A DNA stretch of 64,000 bases from an uncultured Bdellovibrionales bacterium (GCA_903833275.1 CAILEP010000028.1:123184-187183), one strand, 5' to 3'; counted from the first letter of the stretch, positions 9,934-19,040 are shown. The notes: generated by a model from the sequence alone, not told the origin. A program made the numbers and translations.

Positions 9934-11085
9934 CTAGTAGGTATACCGCATAACAAACATCATCGATTGATAATTTTGCGCCTCAAGCGGCGATGCCGGC
10001 ATGCCATAGTATGAGTAAGCTGGCGAGTTCAAGCCGTTTTGATTGTCGTACTTGTAGGTCAAATTCGTCATGTACCGATATTCAAAAGCCAAAGAAATAT
10101 TATCCGTTACAACAACGTCCAAAGCCGCAACTGCACCGGCGTCAAGTGAGTTTGAAGTCATTTTGCCAAGGTTGTTAAACGAGGCTGCGCCGTATGCACC
10201 CTGAACGCCTGAGTACTGGCGTCGAACGTAATCAACAGTCGCACCAATTGAGGGGCGAACTCGGCCCGTCATCAAGAAAAAGCGGCCTGTTGTACCAAGA
10301 GTATATTGGTCGATGGCGCGATAGTTGCCCCATACGTCAGCGTTTTGATTCAGGCTATTGTAACCGAAATCACCAGCCAACGAAAAGCCACTGGGTACGA
10401 TCTGACCGAAGCTCATATTGAAGGCACCAAAGTTTTTCACGTCTGGCGAATTGGTGTAGTTAACCGTGCCGGCACCAGCTGAAAAGAAATATTTCTTTTC
10501 GTCGCTCTTCTTGTTCATGTTCGCGAGCTCTTCTTTTACGATGCCCTGAACTTCTTCTTTAGAAGCACCTGCGGCGGCCGGAGCAACCGCAGCAACCGGG
10601 CTTGGTTGAGCCTGGGGCTGCACAACAACAATCGCGGGCGCTGGAGCCACTTCAGATTTTGCCGGGGCCACTTCTGCAGCGGTCGCGGCGCTTAACGAAC
10701 CCAATACTTTGTCTTGGCGGCGCTTTTCATCGATGATTCGAGACTGTTCAAGTTTTTCGACTATCTTCTGCTCGGTCTCAACTTCTGTTTGCTCGCGCGA
10801 CTTGCGAAGCTCGTCAGCTCTAGAATTGGTTAGCGGAGCCGCTTCAACAACCGTCGTTGGTTGCTTTACGATCTCAGCTGCGGTCGCAGTCACTTGCGGT
10901 GCTACCGTGGCGGTTGGCGCTGCAATTGTTGTAACCGTCACCGTCTGAGCGGCCGACTGCGGAGCCGCCGAAGTAGCTGGAGCCGGAGCCGCTGCTATGC
11001 TCGCCGTCGTCGATGCATCACTTTGTGCAAGAGCGATGCTAGCGGTTGCGAAAGAAAGAACTACGAGACTGATATTTAGCTTCAT
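9934..11085 (-). CDS. Outer membrane beta-barrel protein with Ala/Pro/Thr-rich N-terminal region
   Basis: 383 residues when started at the ATG ending at 11085, which has GGAGGA 7 bp upstream; a slightly longer start is less likely. Signal peptide about 1-21, then a long Ala/Thr/Pro/Val-rich, partly charged segment (about 22-195) that may be a periplasmic or wall-spanning linker. The C-terminal half has alternating hydrophobic strands with aromatic residues and ends in Tyr-Thr-Tyr, as in outer membrane barrels. Single-gene unit with its own terminator. The function is unknown. Confidence 0.7.
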   Translation of the reverse strand: MKLNISLVVLSFATASIALAQSDASTTASIAAAPAPATSAAPQSAAQTVTVTTIAAPTATVAPQVTATAAEIVKQPTTVVEAAPLTNSRADELRKSREQTEVETEQKIVEKLEQSRIIDEKRRQDKVLGSLSAATAAEVAPAKSEVAPAPAIVVVQPQAQPSPVAAVAPAAAGASKEEVQGIVKEELANMNKKSDEKKYFFSAGAGTVNYTNSPDVKNFGAFNMSFGQIVPSGFSLAGDFGYNSLNQNADVWGNYRAIDQYTLGTTGRFFLMTGRVRPSIGATVDYVRRQYSGVQGAYGAASFNNLGKMTSNSLDAGAVAALDVVVTDNISLAFEYRYMTNLTYKYDNQNGLNSPAYSYYGMPASPLEAQNYQSMMFVMRYTY

Positions 11086-11268
11086 TGATAAATCCTCCAA
11101 ATAACGTACCGCGCCAATCTAACAGAATTTGATGCTTTGCGTAATGGGAAATATTTACATATCCCCTTAAGCTGCGTTTAAATTCTATCTGAAGCTAAAT
11201 TCGGCTTGGATAACAGGATGTTACCTGCTAGTCTGGCGGGCCATATTTAAACAATATGCAGCCATAGT

Positions 11269-11355
11269 GGCCCTGTGGTGGAACTGGTAGACGCGCTGGA
11301 CTCAAAATCCAGTATCCGCAAGGGTGTGGGAGTTCGATTCTCCCCGGGGCCACCA
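11269..11355 (+). tRNA. tRNA-Leu (anticodon CAA)
   Basis: An 87-nt tRNA. The acceptor arms GGCCCTG and CGGGGCC pair (one G-U), the discriminator is A and the CCA end is encoded. The anticodon stem CTGGA/TCCAG encloses loop CTCAAAA, giving CAA (reads UUG). A long variable arm, as in class II tRNAs, and a T-arm GGGAG-TTCGATT-CTCCC are present. Confidence 0.97.
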
Positions 11356-11417
11356 AACAAAATCAAGACTTCACCGCGCCTCATTTTAAGCCGAAATGGC
11401 TAGTGAGGTATTGCCTG

Positions 11418-12401
11418 ATGAAAGTTTTGACCCGAAATCACCCCTCTATATATGTGTTCGGCGCAGGCCTGGCCGCTTTGCTGATCTTTTTGCCCACCGG
11501 TTTCTGCTGGGCCGAAGACGGCGACGATCGACCGGAGAACCGACTCGCCAGTGAAATCAAAGACCGTTGCGAATCAACCAAAGAATTTGTCACGGCTTTT
11601 GAATATTTAAAAGGTCACCCCGAAATCGGCTTAAGTGATAATGAAAACTTTAAAATCGCCAAAAACATCGCCAAGGGTTGCACCGGGGCGGCGTCGCGGT
11701 TTGCCAAAACTTTTGAACTGCTCTTAAAAGTCGAAGCCGGGCCACGCAACTCAATGCAAATTGCCGTTGATCTAGCAAACAAAGCCCAAGAGTACAGTGA
11801 TACTTTCACGCTCGTGTTCACGCGATGTTTTCTCGCCGAATACTTGGATCTCGATTACAAAACGTCTTTTGCCCTCGCCAAGAGACTTTCAGTTGATTAC
11901 GCCGGCAACCCCAAAATAGCAGCCAAAGACTTCATGCGCTTTGTCGATTTCTGCGTCGATGATAAAGAGGTCGGCCTATCCAAACCCATGTGCGGAGTGC
12001 TCGCCGGGCGCATTGTTCAACGCACCCAAAATTTTCGTGCTCAAGTGGCTGAAGAATTTATTAAGGTTTATCGTTTTTTGACGGCTGAAAAAGGCCCGGC
12101 TAGCCCGACCGTTAAAGCCCTCGAGGTTGCGGAGAATGTTGTGGCTCAAGGCCCCGAAGCGAGTGACAATTTTATTTCGGCTTACAATTATGCCATCGAC
12201 CACGATGGATTGAGCTTTACCGCCCAGAAGGCGCTCGACTTTGCGCAAAATCTTGCCCAAAACACTTGGTACAATTCGCACGACAAACCGGTGATGGGTG
12301 ACGAAGGCACTTTCAATACTCCGGCGCTAACGCCGTTGAAAAATCAGACTTCTAAAAAACCCATAGAAGCCCGAGCCCCGGCTGAATCTCTCGATCATTG
12401 A
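11418..12401 (+). CDS. Secreted helical-repeat protein of unknown function
   Basis: 327 residues from ATG 11418 (a GTG 15 bp upstream is the alternative). The N-terminus has a signal peptide ending near FCWAEDG. The mature part consists of about five degenerate 40-45-residue helical repeats built on an F..AF.Y...GL....AL.IA..I pattern (for example FVTAFEYLKGHPEIGL and FISAYNYAIDHDGLSF), with cysteines in the first four. The C-terminus is short and basic. Its last 50 bp overlap the 3' end of the convergent gene. I do not recognise the family. Confidence 0.7.
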   Translation: MKVLTRNHPSIYVFGAGLAALLIFLPTGFCWAEDGDDRPENRLASEIKDRCESTKEFVTAFEYLKGHPEIGLSDNENFKIAKNIAKGCTGAASRFAKTFELLLKVEAGPRNSMQIAVDLANKAQEYSDTFTLVFTRCFLAEYLDLDYKTSFALAKRLSVDYAGNPKIAAKDFMRFVDFCVDDKEVGLSKPMCGVLAGRIVQRTQNFRAQVAEEFIKVYRFLTAEKGPASPTVKALEVAENVVAQGPEASDNFISAYNYAIDHDGLSFTAQKALDFAQNLAQNTWYNSHDKPVMGDEGTFNTPALTPLKNQTSKKPIEARAPAESLDH

Positions 12402-13167
12402 TTGATATAGGGTTCGCAAAAGCAATCGGGCCATAAATTTTCTTTTTATATTCGCGATGCTGAAGAGCCACCTGCGACCAACGATAATCAAATAGCAACG
12501 GCGCAAATGACATCAAGGCGCCAAAGCCAATTGCAAAATTCGAGGTCGTTGCATTGTTTCTGAGAAGCGCGAGGTTCACTCCCAAATTTGTGGCAAACGA
12601 AAACCATTTCAATTTCACCGCAACCGAATCGGGAGCATAGAGAGACTCTTCGGCGATGCGCTCGCGCGTTAGCTCTTCTCGTGGGTTGGTGGCCGGCATT
12701 TTAACAACATCTTTGTAACCATTGAAATAGGGCTTGTAGCCCGCCGACAACGCGGTCGTCAGCACGAGCCAACTAGCGCCCACTCCGACAGCAAATTTCT
12801 TACTGAGATTGTAGTCATCCTGCTGGGTCGAAGTGAGGCCAGTCGTGTAAGTCGCACTTGTGCCCGCGTAAAGCGTGGCCAAGGCCGAAAGCTGAATCGG
12901 CAGATGCGTCAGCCAACGATTTCGCGCCTCGTTCTTGGCTTCAATCTCGAGGCGCTCACTCGCTCGCGGCGTCACTTCTAGTTCGGGATAACTCAATTTT
13001 ATTTCTTGTGCTGTTGGCTGATTAGATGGCGCTGTTACTTGGGATTGTGCTTGGGTTTTATCGTCGGCCTTAGCCGCGATGGCTCGCGGCGCCACAAATG
13101 CGACTGCGCCGAAGGTGACAATCGCGAGAAACAAAAAACCAAAAAATGAAGATGCCCGACGTTGCAT
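12352..13167 (-). CDS. Exported/membrane protein of unknown function
   Basis: 271 residues with an N-terminal signal peptide or anchor (about 8-33) and several later hydrophobic stretches (about 90-115, 125-145, 190-215, 215-235). These fit either weak membrane segments or a small barrel. No known motif. It is convergent with the helical-repeat gene and shares 50 bp with its 3' end, so the two transcripts would be antisense there. Confidence 0.6.
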   Translation of the reverse strand: MQRRASSFFGFLFLAIVTFGAVAFVAPRAIAAKADDKTQAQSQVTAPSNQPTAQEIKLSYPELEVTPRASERLEIEAKNEARNRWLTHLPIQLSALATLYAGTSATYTTGLTSTQQDDYNLSKKFAVGVGASWLVLTTALSAGYKPYFNGYKDVVKMPATNPREELTRERIAEESLYAPDSVAVKLKWFSFATNLGVNLALLRNNATTSNFAIGFGALMSFAPLLFDYRWSQVALQHREYKKKIYGPIAFANPISINDREIQPGLGLLWVF

Positions 13168-13321
13168 GAGACCCCCAGTGAAAACCCGTCTAAATATTTC
13201 GACTCATTGGTACCAACTGTTGACTGTCGAGTTGAGGTGGTGAACCATTTCTCTTAGACACTCAATTTTCGACAGCCGCAAAGCTAAATAACTGAGATTA
13301 GTATAGGAGAATGATTTTGTT

Positions 13322-14365
13322 ATGAAAACATTGAATATGATCGGCTCGCTAATTACTGCAGTATCGGTCTCGATGATCTGCTCGATCAGCGCGGCGCAAT
13401 CATTTGTCGGGACTTTCGTCGTGGTGCGAGGGGACGTCAAAGTGTTGCGAACCCCGGCGGCCAACGACCCCGGGCCCTTTGCACAATTAGAAGGCGTAAA
13501 ATATTCTTACGAAGAGGCCAAGATCGGCAAAAAAATTAACCCCGGCGAAGTGATTCAATCGGGCCCCGACGGCAAAGCCAAGATTGCTTACCCCAATGGC
13601 GATAGTTTTTTGGTTGGCAACGGCACGTCATTGATCATGCCGAATGTCACTGACCATGGAGATACAAAATCATCTGCTATAAAATTAATCTACGGCCGAA
13701 TGCGTTCTCTTATTTCGAAATCGGGCCCGAGAAATAATATGCGCGTAACAACGCCGAACGTCGTTGCTGGCGTGCGCGGCACTGATTTTTTCACCCGAGC
13801 GAACCCCGACATCGGCACTCAACTGACCGTCTTGCGCGGAGAGGTTTCAGTGCAATCCGCGACCAAACCTGAGGCCACCCCCGTTGCAATCAAATCAGGA
13901 TTCATGACCCAAGTTGCGCATGCCCAAACTCAAGCCCCGAAAGCAACCGAAGCCACCAAAGAAGAGCTCTCAAGCTTGCAGACAGAATCGGCAGTTAAGC
14001 CCACTGCCGCCGATCTAAGCGCCCTTAAACCCGAGCAAAAAAATGAAATTGCGGCCCTCAATAGCAAAACCAAAGATGTGATTATTGCCGACATTCAGGA
14101 TCACGACCCTGGCCTCTTGAAGCAACTTAAAAATGCCAAGAGCATGGATGACGACGACCTCAACACGGCCGTGGTCGCGCGCCTTTTTAAGATGGCGCCA
14201 AGCGATCAAAAGAAAAAACTAACCAAAGCCGAAGCCGATGCGGCGGGCCAGGGCGTCTACGAAAAATACTATAAGACCAGAGAAGGCAAAACCGATTCAA
14301 AACATGAGAGCGCACCGAAGGATGGTGCAGATAAAGGTTCAGACAAGAATTCAGACAAAAAGTAA
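13322..14365 (+). CDS. FecR-domain secreted protein
   Basis: 347 residues. Signal peptide about 1-25 (ending SISAAQS), then a FecR-like domain (about 30-190): an FVVVRGDVKVLR start, a KINPGEVIQSGPDGKAKIAYPNGDSFLVGNGT middle and VVAGVRGTDF, the typical V.GTDF signature. After it come a helical Ala/Lys/Glu-rich region and a very hydrophilic Lys/Asp/Ser tail. No FecA/FecI-type neighbour is present, so it is more likely a structural surface/periplasmic FecR protein than an anti-sigma regulator. It is followed by the subtilase gene 116 bp downstream. Confidence 0.82.
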   Translation: MKTLNMIGSLITAVSVSMICSISAAQSFVGTFVVVRGDVKVLRTPAANDPGPFAQLEGVKYSYEEAKIGKKINPGEVIQSGPDGKAKIAYPNGDSFLVGNGTSLIMPNVTDHGDTKSSAIKLIYGRMRSLISKSGPRNNMRVTTPNVVAGVRGTDFFTRANPDIGTQLTVLRGEVSVQSATKPEATPVAIKSGFMTQVAHAQTQAPKATEATKEELSSLQTESAVKPTAADLSALKPEQKNEIAALNSKTKDVIIADIQDHDPGLLKQLKNAKSMDDDDLNTAVVARLFKMAPSDQKKKLTKAEADAAGQGVYEKYYKTREGKTDSKHESAPKDGADKGSDKNSDKK

Positions 14366-14449
14366 TTTCTCTCAATACTCCCCCGCCCGCTGTGAGAAGA
14401 AAATTCAACAGACGGCGGCCGCAGCCTTTCGCGTGCTTTTCGATTGAGA

Positions 14450-14472
14450 CCCCCGTTTAATAGTTGCGGGGG
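14450..14472 (+). promoter_or_regulatory. Hairpin that can mask the subtilase ribosome-binding site
   Basis: CCCCCG (14450-14455) can pair with CGGGGG (14467-14472), a 6-bp G/C stem with an 11-base loop. The 3' arm contains the G-rich Shine-Dalgarno of the gene whose ATG is at 14482. Confidence 0.45.
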
Positions 14473-14481
14473 ACCATCAAA

Positions 14482-15582
14482 ATGAAGTCAAAAAAACCGT
14501 TTCAGCAAAAAAAAACAGCGCAATGGCACTCAATCTGTTTTCTGATTATCTCTTTTCAGTTGGCAATTGCGACTGTTGCTTCAGCGAGCCATTTATTGCC
14601 AACCCCGGCAGAACGAGGCGCTGACCCAATTTTTAAAGACCAAGCGGCACTGCAATATGCTCATCTTGACGAAGCCATGAATCTTCTTTTGGATGAAAAA
14701 ACTCAACTGGCCGAAAATATTTTGATTGGCGTCATCGACAAAGGCACCGTCAATCGACAGCACCCCGATTTGCTTGATGTGCTGTTGCCTGAGAGCGATA
14801 TCAATTCGAGCAGCCCGGGCGAAACGCACGGTCAGTACGTCACCGGGATTCTCGCCGCCCGCGCCTACAACGATGTCGGGATTCGTGGCGCCATCGGAAT
14901 TAAAGCCCGTGTGATCTACCGGCAGGTTCGATCGGTAGATGATATCATTTATAGCATTAATAAACTGGTGGCTCGTGGGGTGGCGGTCATCAATATGAGC
15001 TTGGGGCTTGATGCCCCGTGCGCGACCCTGCACATTGATCAAGAGAAATGCCAAGAACCGATAGCGTTAAATTCGCGAGTTGCAACGGCCATTCAAACCG
15101 CCCTTCGTGGGTCCAATACCGTGGTTGTCATTTCTGCTGGCAATGATCATCAGCTTATTAGCCCTTTCGCGACCGAAAAAGATGGCCTTATAATTGTTGG
15201 CGCAATGAATGAGCAAGGGCGAGTTGCTGGATATTCAAACTACGGCCCCGGTGTTAGTATTTATGCTCCCGATTTTGGAGTTTGGGGCCTAACCTCGAAA
15301 GGCTATGTCAGCCGTCAACCTGCGACGTCATTCACGACCCCGTTAGTTTCGGCGGCCGCCGCTTGGGCGGCGCTCTACCTTCGAGCTCACAACGTAAAAT
15401 ACACAGCTCGAGACATTAAAAGTCTCATTCTGACTTCAGCCCGCCCACAGCCTAAATTGACGGACAAAAGCGAAGTACCGGGCAGCCTCGACTACCTAAA
15501 CCTGGCCCGCGCCTTACAGACCTTCGTGCAGCACACCCACGAACCGCCCACGCGTAAAGCCAAAATACCGACAAAACGTTAA
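14482..15582 (+). CDS. Subtilisin-like serine protease (S8 family), exported
   Basis: 366 residues from ATG 14482, preceded by GGGGGA at proper spacing; a TTG 18 bp upstream is less likely. Signal peptide about 12-33. The S8 triad is recognisable: Asp in ILIGVIDKGT, His in ETHGQYVTGILAAR, oxyanion Asn in VVVISAGNDH, Ser in PATSFTTPLVSAAAAW. The Asp motif (DKG instead of D[ST]G) and the Ser motif (ATSFTTP instead of GTSxAxP) diverge, but the catalytic residues are kept. It is a periplasmic or secreted protease next to a FecR-domain protein. Confidence 0.88.
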   Translation: MKSKKPFQQKKTAQWHSICFLIISFQLAIATVASASHLLPTPAERGADPIFKDQAALQYAHLDEAMNLLLDEKTQLAENILIGVIDKGTVNRQHPDLLDVLLPESDINSSSPGETHGQYVTGILAARAYNDVGIRGAIGIKARVIYRQVRSVDDIIYSINKLVARGVAVINMSLGLDAPCATLHIDQEKCQEPIALNSRVATAIQTALRGSNTVVVISAGNDHQLISPFATEKDGLIIVGAMNEQGRVAGYSNYGPGVSIYAPDFGVWGLTSKGYVSRQPATSFTTPLVSAAAAWAALYLRAHNVKYTARDIKSLILTSARPQPKLTDKSEVPGSLDYLNLARALQTFVQHTHEPPTRKAKIPTKR

Positions 15583-15649
15583 TTGCCTGAAGCTTCTTGC
15601 CGATAAAAAGTTGAGCCCTCTCAATAACTTCTGGGCAGGAAGATTAGAA

Positions 15650-16369
15650 ATGAGCACATTGTCGCGCTACCAAAAATCAGGCGGATTCAATCAACTACTT
15701 CAATTAATCGAAACCTGTGGCAAGGCAAAACAGGACAACTTTCTAACTATGATTGAAGCCGAAGATTCGCGCTGGTCGCAGGCCCTAAAAGAGCGCTTGC
15801 TGACAATCGATAAAATCATGAGTTGGGATGAATCAGTTCTTGCAGAAATCGCAGCCCGTCTGCAACCCCTGACTCTTGGCACCCTTTTGCACGGGATTAA
15901 AAAAGAAGAGGGCGCAAAGCTACTTAAAACATTTACTCAAGCGCAGAAACGCATCATCGACGATGTCTTTAGCGCGAAGAAACCTGAAGCCTCTGAAATC
16001 AATTCTGCCTACCTCAAGGTTTTACAAGAAGTGCGCTATATGATTACGCACAATTATATTCGCCTTGAAAAATTCGCGCCTGAAATGATGATACCTGAAG
16101 ATATAGAAGATAAACTTGGCAAATCGGCCGGGGGTTACTTTTCAAATGCCGGTCAGGCTGCGACGCAGTCGACCCATGCTGCAACTGCCGCCGCACCGAC
16201 GCGAAGGGCACACGTTTCGCCCTCAGAGGCCCTTGCCAATCACACAGCCCCAGAAGAGCTGACGAACTTGCGCCATTTAGTGAATCAATTGAGTCAAGAA
16301 AACGAAACGCTCAAAGCTGAACTTCGAATGACCCGCGAAAAGCTCGCGCAGATCAAAAAAATAGCCTAA
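15650..16369 (+). CDS. FliG C-terminal-domain-like protein
   Basis: 239 residues from ATG 15650, chosen because AGGAAG lies 7 bp upstream. Residues about 5-125 resemble the middle/C-terminal armadillo-type domain of the flagellar switch protein FliG (GGFNQLLQLIETCGK...ALKERLLTIDKIMSWDESVLAEIAARL...LLKTFTQAQKRIIDDVF). A polar Ala/Thr linker and a C-terminal coiled coil (about 205-239) follow. It is shorter than true FliG (about 330) and no flagellar genes are near, so a FliG-like adaptor rather than the switch protein itself is inferred. Confidence 0.65.
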   Translation: MSTLSRYQKSGGFNQLLQLIETCGKAKQDNFLTMIEAEDSRWSQALKERLLTIDKIMSWDESVLAEIAARLQPLTLGTLLHGIKKEEGAKLLKTFTQAQKRIIDDVFSAKKPEASEINSAYLKVLQEVRYMITHNYIRLEKFAPEMMIPEDIEDKLGKSAGGYFSNAGQAATQSTHAATAAAPTRRAHVSPSEALANHTAPEELTNLRHLVNQLSQENETLKAELRMTREKLAQIKKIA

Positions 16370-16371
16370 AT

Positions 16372-17010
16372 CTAGGTGACTCTAAAATCTGTAATGATCG
16401 TGAAATTCGGGTGGGCCTTGAGTTGGGCTGCTGGCAGTTCGCAATTGGGCTCGAGAATTTTCGCCAGGATCTGCGCCTTGCTAGAACCCCGAATAATTAA
16501 ACATATCGACTTGGTCTTCATAAATGCGCCAAGCCCGTAGGTGACCCCGCGCGCGTGCATCGGCAACTTAAGACGCCCGGTGGTTTCAGCGGAGAGCTCG
16601 AGACACCCGGAGAAAAAATCATCCCGAATGCCAGGCTCATGAAACGCGATGTGACCGTTCAGCCCCAAACCCAAAAGCGCGAGATCTGCTCCGCGCTCTG
16701 CCGAGTCAATAAACTCGATATGACTCGCAAAAGCTGGCAGACACTCGTTAAAAAATTGGCGAAAGGGTTTCTCTTCTGACAACACCTCATCGAGTTGCAC
16801 CAAGGTCGTTTTGTTAATTTGCTCGACCAGTCGCCGCATCGCCATAGGGCTTTGGGCATTAACCAACTGCCAAGACCTGTAAAGAGGTCGAGGTGTTTCG
16901 CCGGCCGGCACAAAGATACGCTTAGCTTGGTAGGCCTCGATTTCATGAGCCAACCACCCATTGATTTTATCAACCCAGGATTTTTCGTCTTTGCACTCGA
17001 CAATCCGCAT
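16372..17010 (-). CDS. NagB/SugarP-isomerase-like protein (glucosamine-6-phosphate deaminase family)
   Basis: 212 residues from the ATG ending at 17010 (GAGG 9 bp upstream). PAGETPRPLY, VQLDEVL, LLGLGLNGHIAFHEPG and MTKSICLIIRGSSKAQIL-type segments match the NagB fold: phosphate loop, catalytic Asp in QLDE, active-site His in NGHIAF. It is shorter than E. coli NagB (266), and the Asp that precedes GHIAF there is Asn here, so activity is uncertain. It is divergent from a PIG-L deacetylase gene, 68 bp apart, which suggests an amino-sugar link. Confidence 0.75.
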   Translation of the reverse strand: MRIVECKDEKSWVDKINGWLAHEIEAYQAKRIFVPAGETPRPLYRSWQLVNAQSPMAMRRLVEQINKTTLVQLDEVLSEEKPFRQFFNECLPAFASHIEFIDSAERGADLALLGLGLNGHIAFHEPGIRDDFFSGCLELSAETTGRLKLPMHARGVTYGLGAFMKTKSICLIIRGSSKAQILAKILEPNCELPAAQLKAHPNFTIITDFRVT

Positions 17011-17078
17011 GAGAAAATACCTCGATACAAACCAGCTCAAACATTTGCGTCTTTGAAAAATGTTAACGGAGTGAGCAC

Positions 17079-17762
17079 TTGAAGTCTAAGACAAAACCGA
17101 ATCTTCTGGTCGTGGCACACCCTGACGACGAAACAATATTTTTCGCCGGCCTTTTAATGGCGGAGAAAAAGCATCCCTGGCACGTGGTGTGCGTGACAGA
17201 TGGCAACGCCGACGGCCACGGCAACGATCGCCACAAACAGTTTGTGGCCGCCTGCAAACGGTTGGGCGTGAGCAAATACTATTTTTTTGATCTACCCGAC
17301 AAATATGAGACACGGCTCGATATTAAAAAAATGAAATCAAATCTTTCAACGCTGCCGCGCTTTCATGAGGTCTTTACTCATGGGCCGATTGGTGAATACG
17401 GGCACCCCCATCATCAGGACGTTTGCATGGCGGTCCATGAACACTTCCTAAATTTGGCGCCGGTATGGGGAGCCGCTCATAACTGCGCCCCCGATCGAGT
17501 GATAAAACTAACCAAGTCACAGTTTGCAGTTAAGGCCGAAATATTATCTGAAATTTACTTTGGTGAGACCGAGCGCTTTATTAGTTTTGTGCCTAGCACC
17601 GCGACCGAAACCTTTTGTGAATTCGAAATCGCGGAGGTTCGGGCGCTGTACACCTATATGACAGGCAAACAATCCGAGCCGCCAGCCAACTTAAAAAAAT
17701 ATAAATGGTTTGTTTCCTATCTGAAGAGTTTTCGCGAACGAGTCCACACACGGCCGTTTTAG
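17079..17762 (+). CDS. PIG-L/LmbE family deacetylase
   Basis: 227 residues. The zinc-binding motif AHPDDE near residue 15 and the later GHPHHQDV motif identify the GlcNAc-PI de-N-acetylase/LmbE family, which removes acetyl groups from GlcNAc-containing molecules. The start is TTG at 17079, with GGAG 7 bp upstream and no better ATG. The substrate is unknown. It is divergent from the NagB-like gene and convergent with the chromate transporter gene (6 bp apart). Confidence 0.88.
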   Translation: MKSKTKPNLLVVAHPDDETIFFAGLLMAEKKHPWHVVCVTDGNADGHGNDRHKQFVAACKRLGVSKYYFFDLPDKYETRLDIKKMKSNLSTLPRFHEVFTHGPIGEYGHPHHQDVCMAVHEHFLNLAPVWGAAHNCAPDRVIKLTKSQFAVKAEILSEIYFGETERFISFVPSTATETFCEFEIAEVRALYTYMTGKQSEPPANLKKYKWFVSYLKSFRERVHTRPF

Positions 17763-17768
17763 CTCGCG

Positions 17769-18944
17769 CTAGACAAGGCCAAAAAGCCCCACGACAACGG
17801 CAATCAGCCCACCTGTCGGTATCAACAGCCAGGCCGGCCATTTAAAATTTGCAGCCAACGCAAAAATCAACGCGAACAATGCGTAGTACCAAGGCGTCAC
17901 GTGCCAGGGCCACATAATCGCAACCGTGCTTACCGCCAATGTGCCCATAATAATTGAAGTGGCCGCGAAGACGAATTCTTGAATCCATTTTTGCCGAGAC
18001 AAAAACTGAATTGCCGAATTAAACCACGTCATCATGTGAAAAAAGCTCGGGCCAAAAACCGCAATTGTGGCAGCAAGTGCGCCCTTAATGCCAAAAATTT
18101 TGAAACCTATAAAAGTTGCCGAAATCATAACCGGCCCCGGAGTAATTTGGCCGATGGCGACCGCATCCATAAATTCGGCATGGGTCATCCAGTGCAAGCG
18201 GGAAACGAAATCATGCTCAAGAATCGGCACAATGGCGAGACCGGTGCCAAAAACAATAGCCCCGGCTTTTGCACACACAAGAACTAGGTCGACAAACTTA
18301 GGGTCCATCACAAAAAGAGACAGCGCCACGCCACCCGATTTGCCGTTTGATGAAAATAATTTTCGTCTTGCCGCCCACAACGCCGCCCCACCGATAATCA
18401 AGACCGGCTCGGGTAAAACTTGATAATAGAAAAGCAACGCGGCCGATATCAGAATTAACCAGTAGTCGATGCGGCGAACGTAAGGCAGAAAAAATGATTT
18501 GAGACCAAATAGAATCGCCACGACCGCAGAAACTTGCATCCCGGCCAAAAATAATTGGGCACTTCGATTGCTTTTAATAAGATCATAATAGTAGCCATAG
18601 ACCAGCATCATTAAAAAGGCCGGTAAGATAATGGCCATCGCGGCCGCAAGACCGCCCAGCCGACCGGCGCGCTTGCGCCCCAAAAATACCGCGGTTTGAA
18701 AGGCCACCGGGCCTGGCATAGATTTGATTAAAACGAAAGCTTGTTTAAATTCGTCCTGACTGATCCAGTGTCGGTCTTCAATTAATTCCTTTTGCATCAT
18801 GGCGACGAGGCTGAGCGGCCCGCCAAAACCGACGGTGCCGAGCTTTAAAAAATAGGTGAGAGTTTCAAAAAAACGAACCCAGTATGGAGGCGCTGAATTT
18901 GCCTTGGATAATGATTTGGGGTGCAAAGAAGTTTCAGACGACAT
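17769..18944 (-). CDS. chrA: Chromate transporter (CHR family, long-chain type)
   Basis: 391-residue inner membrane protein with two homologous CHR domains. Each shows the GFGGP/VFGTG motif and PGP motif: LGTVGFGGPLSLV...KSMPGPVAF in the first half, AIVFGTGLAIVP...GQITPGPVMISA in the second, with ten or so hydrophobic segments. Family members export chromate, but many homologues are untested. It ends 6 bp from the convergent PIG-L gene. Confidence 0.92.
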   Translation of the reverse strand: MSSETSLHPKSLSKANSAPPYWVRFFETLTYFLKLGTVGFGGPLSLVAMMQKELIEDRHWISQDEFKQAFVLIKSMPGPVAFQTAVFLGRKRAGRLGGLAAAMAIILPAFLMMLVYGYYYDLIKSNRSAQLFLAGMQVSAVVAILFGLKSFFLPYVRRIDYWLILISAALLFYYQVLPEPVLIIGGAALWAARRKLFSSNGKSGGVALSLFVMDPKFVDLVLVCAKAGAIVFGTGLAIVPILEHDFVSRLHWMTHAEFMDAVAIGQITPGPVMISATFIGFKIFGIKGALAATIAVFGPSFFHMMTWFNSAIQFLSRQKWIQEFVFAATSIIMGTLAVSTVAIMWPWHVTPWYYALFALIFALAANFKWPAWLLIPTGGLIAVVVGLFGLV

Positions 18945-19010
18945 CTTTTGAGCTTATCTTCGCTTTTGAGTTCCGGCTAGAGTAATTCAACCGGCAAATT
19001 GATAGGACTT

Positions 19011-19040
19011 AAAAACTCAAGGCCACAACTGGTGTGGCCT
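19011..19040 (-). terminator. Rho-independent terminator of the small lipoprotein gene
   Basis: On the minus strand an 8-bp stem AGGCCACA/TGTGGCCT with a 5-base loop is followed by TGAG and five T. It lies about 30 bp past the stop codon of the 19070-19396 gene. Confidence 0.75.
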
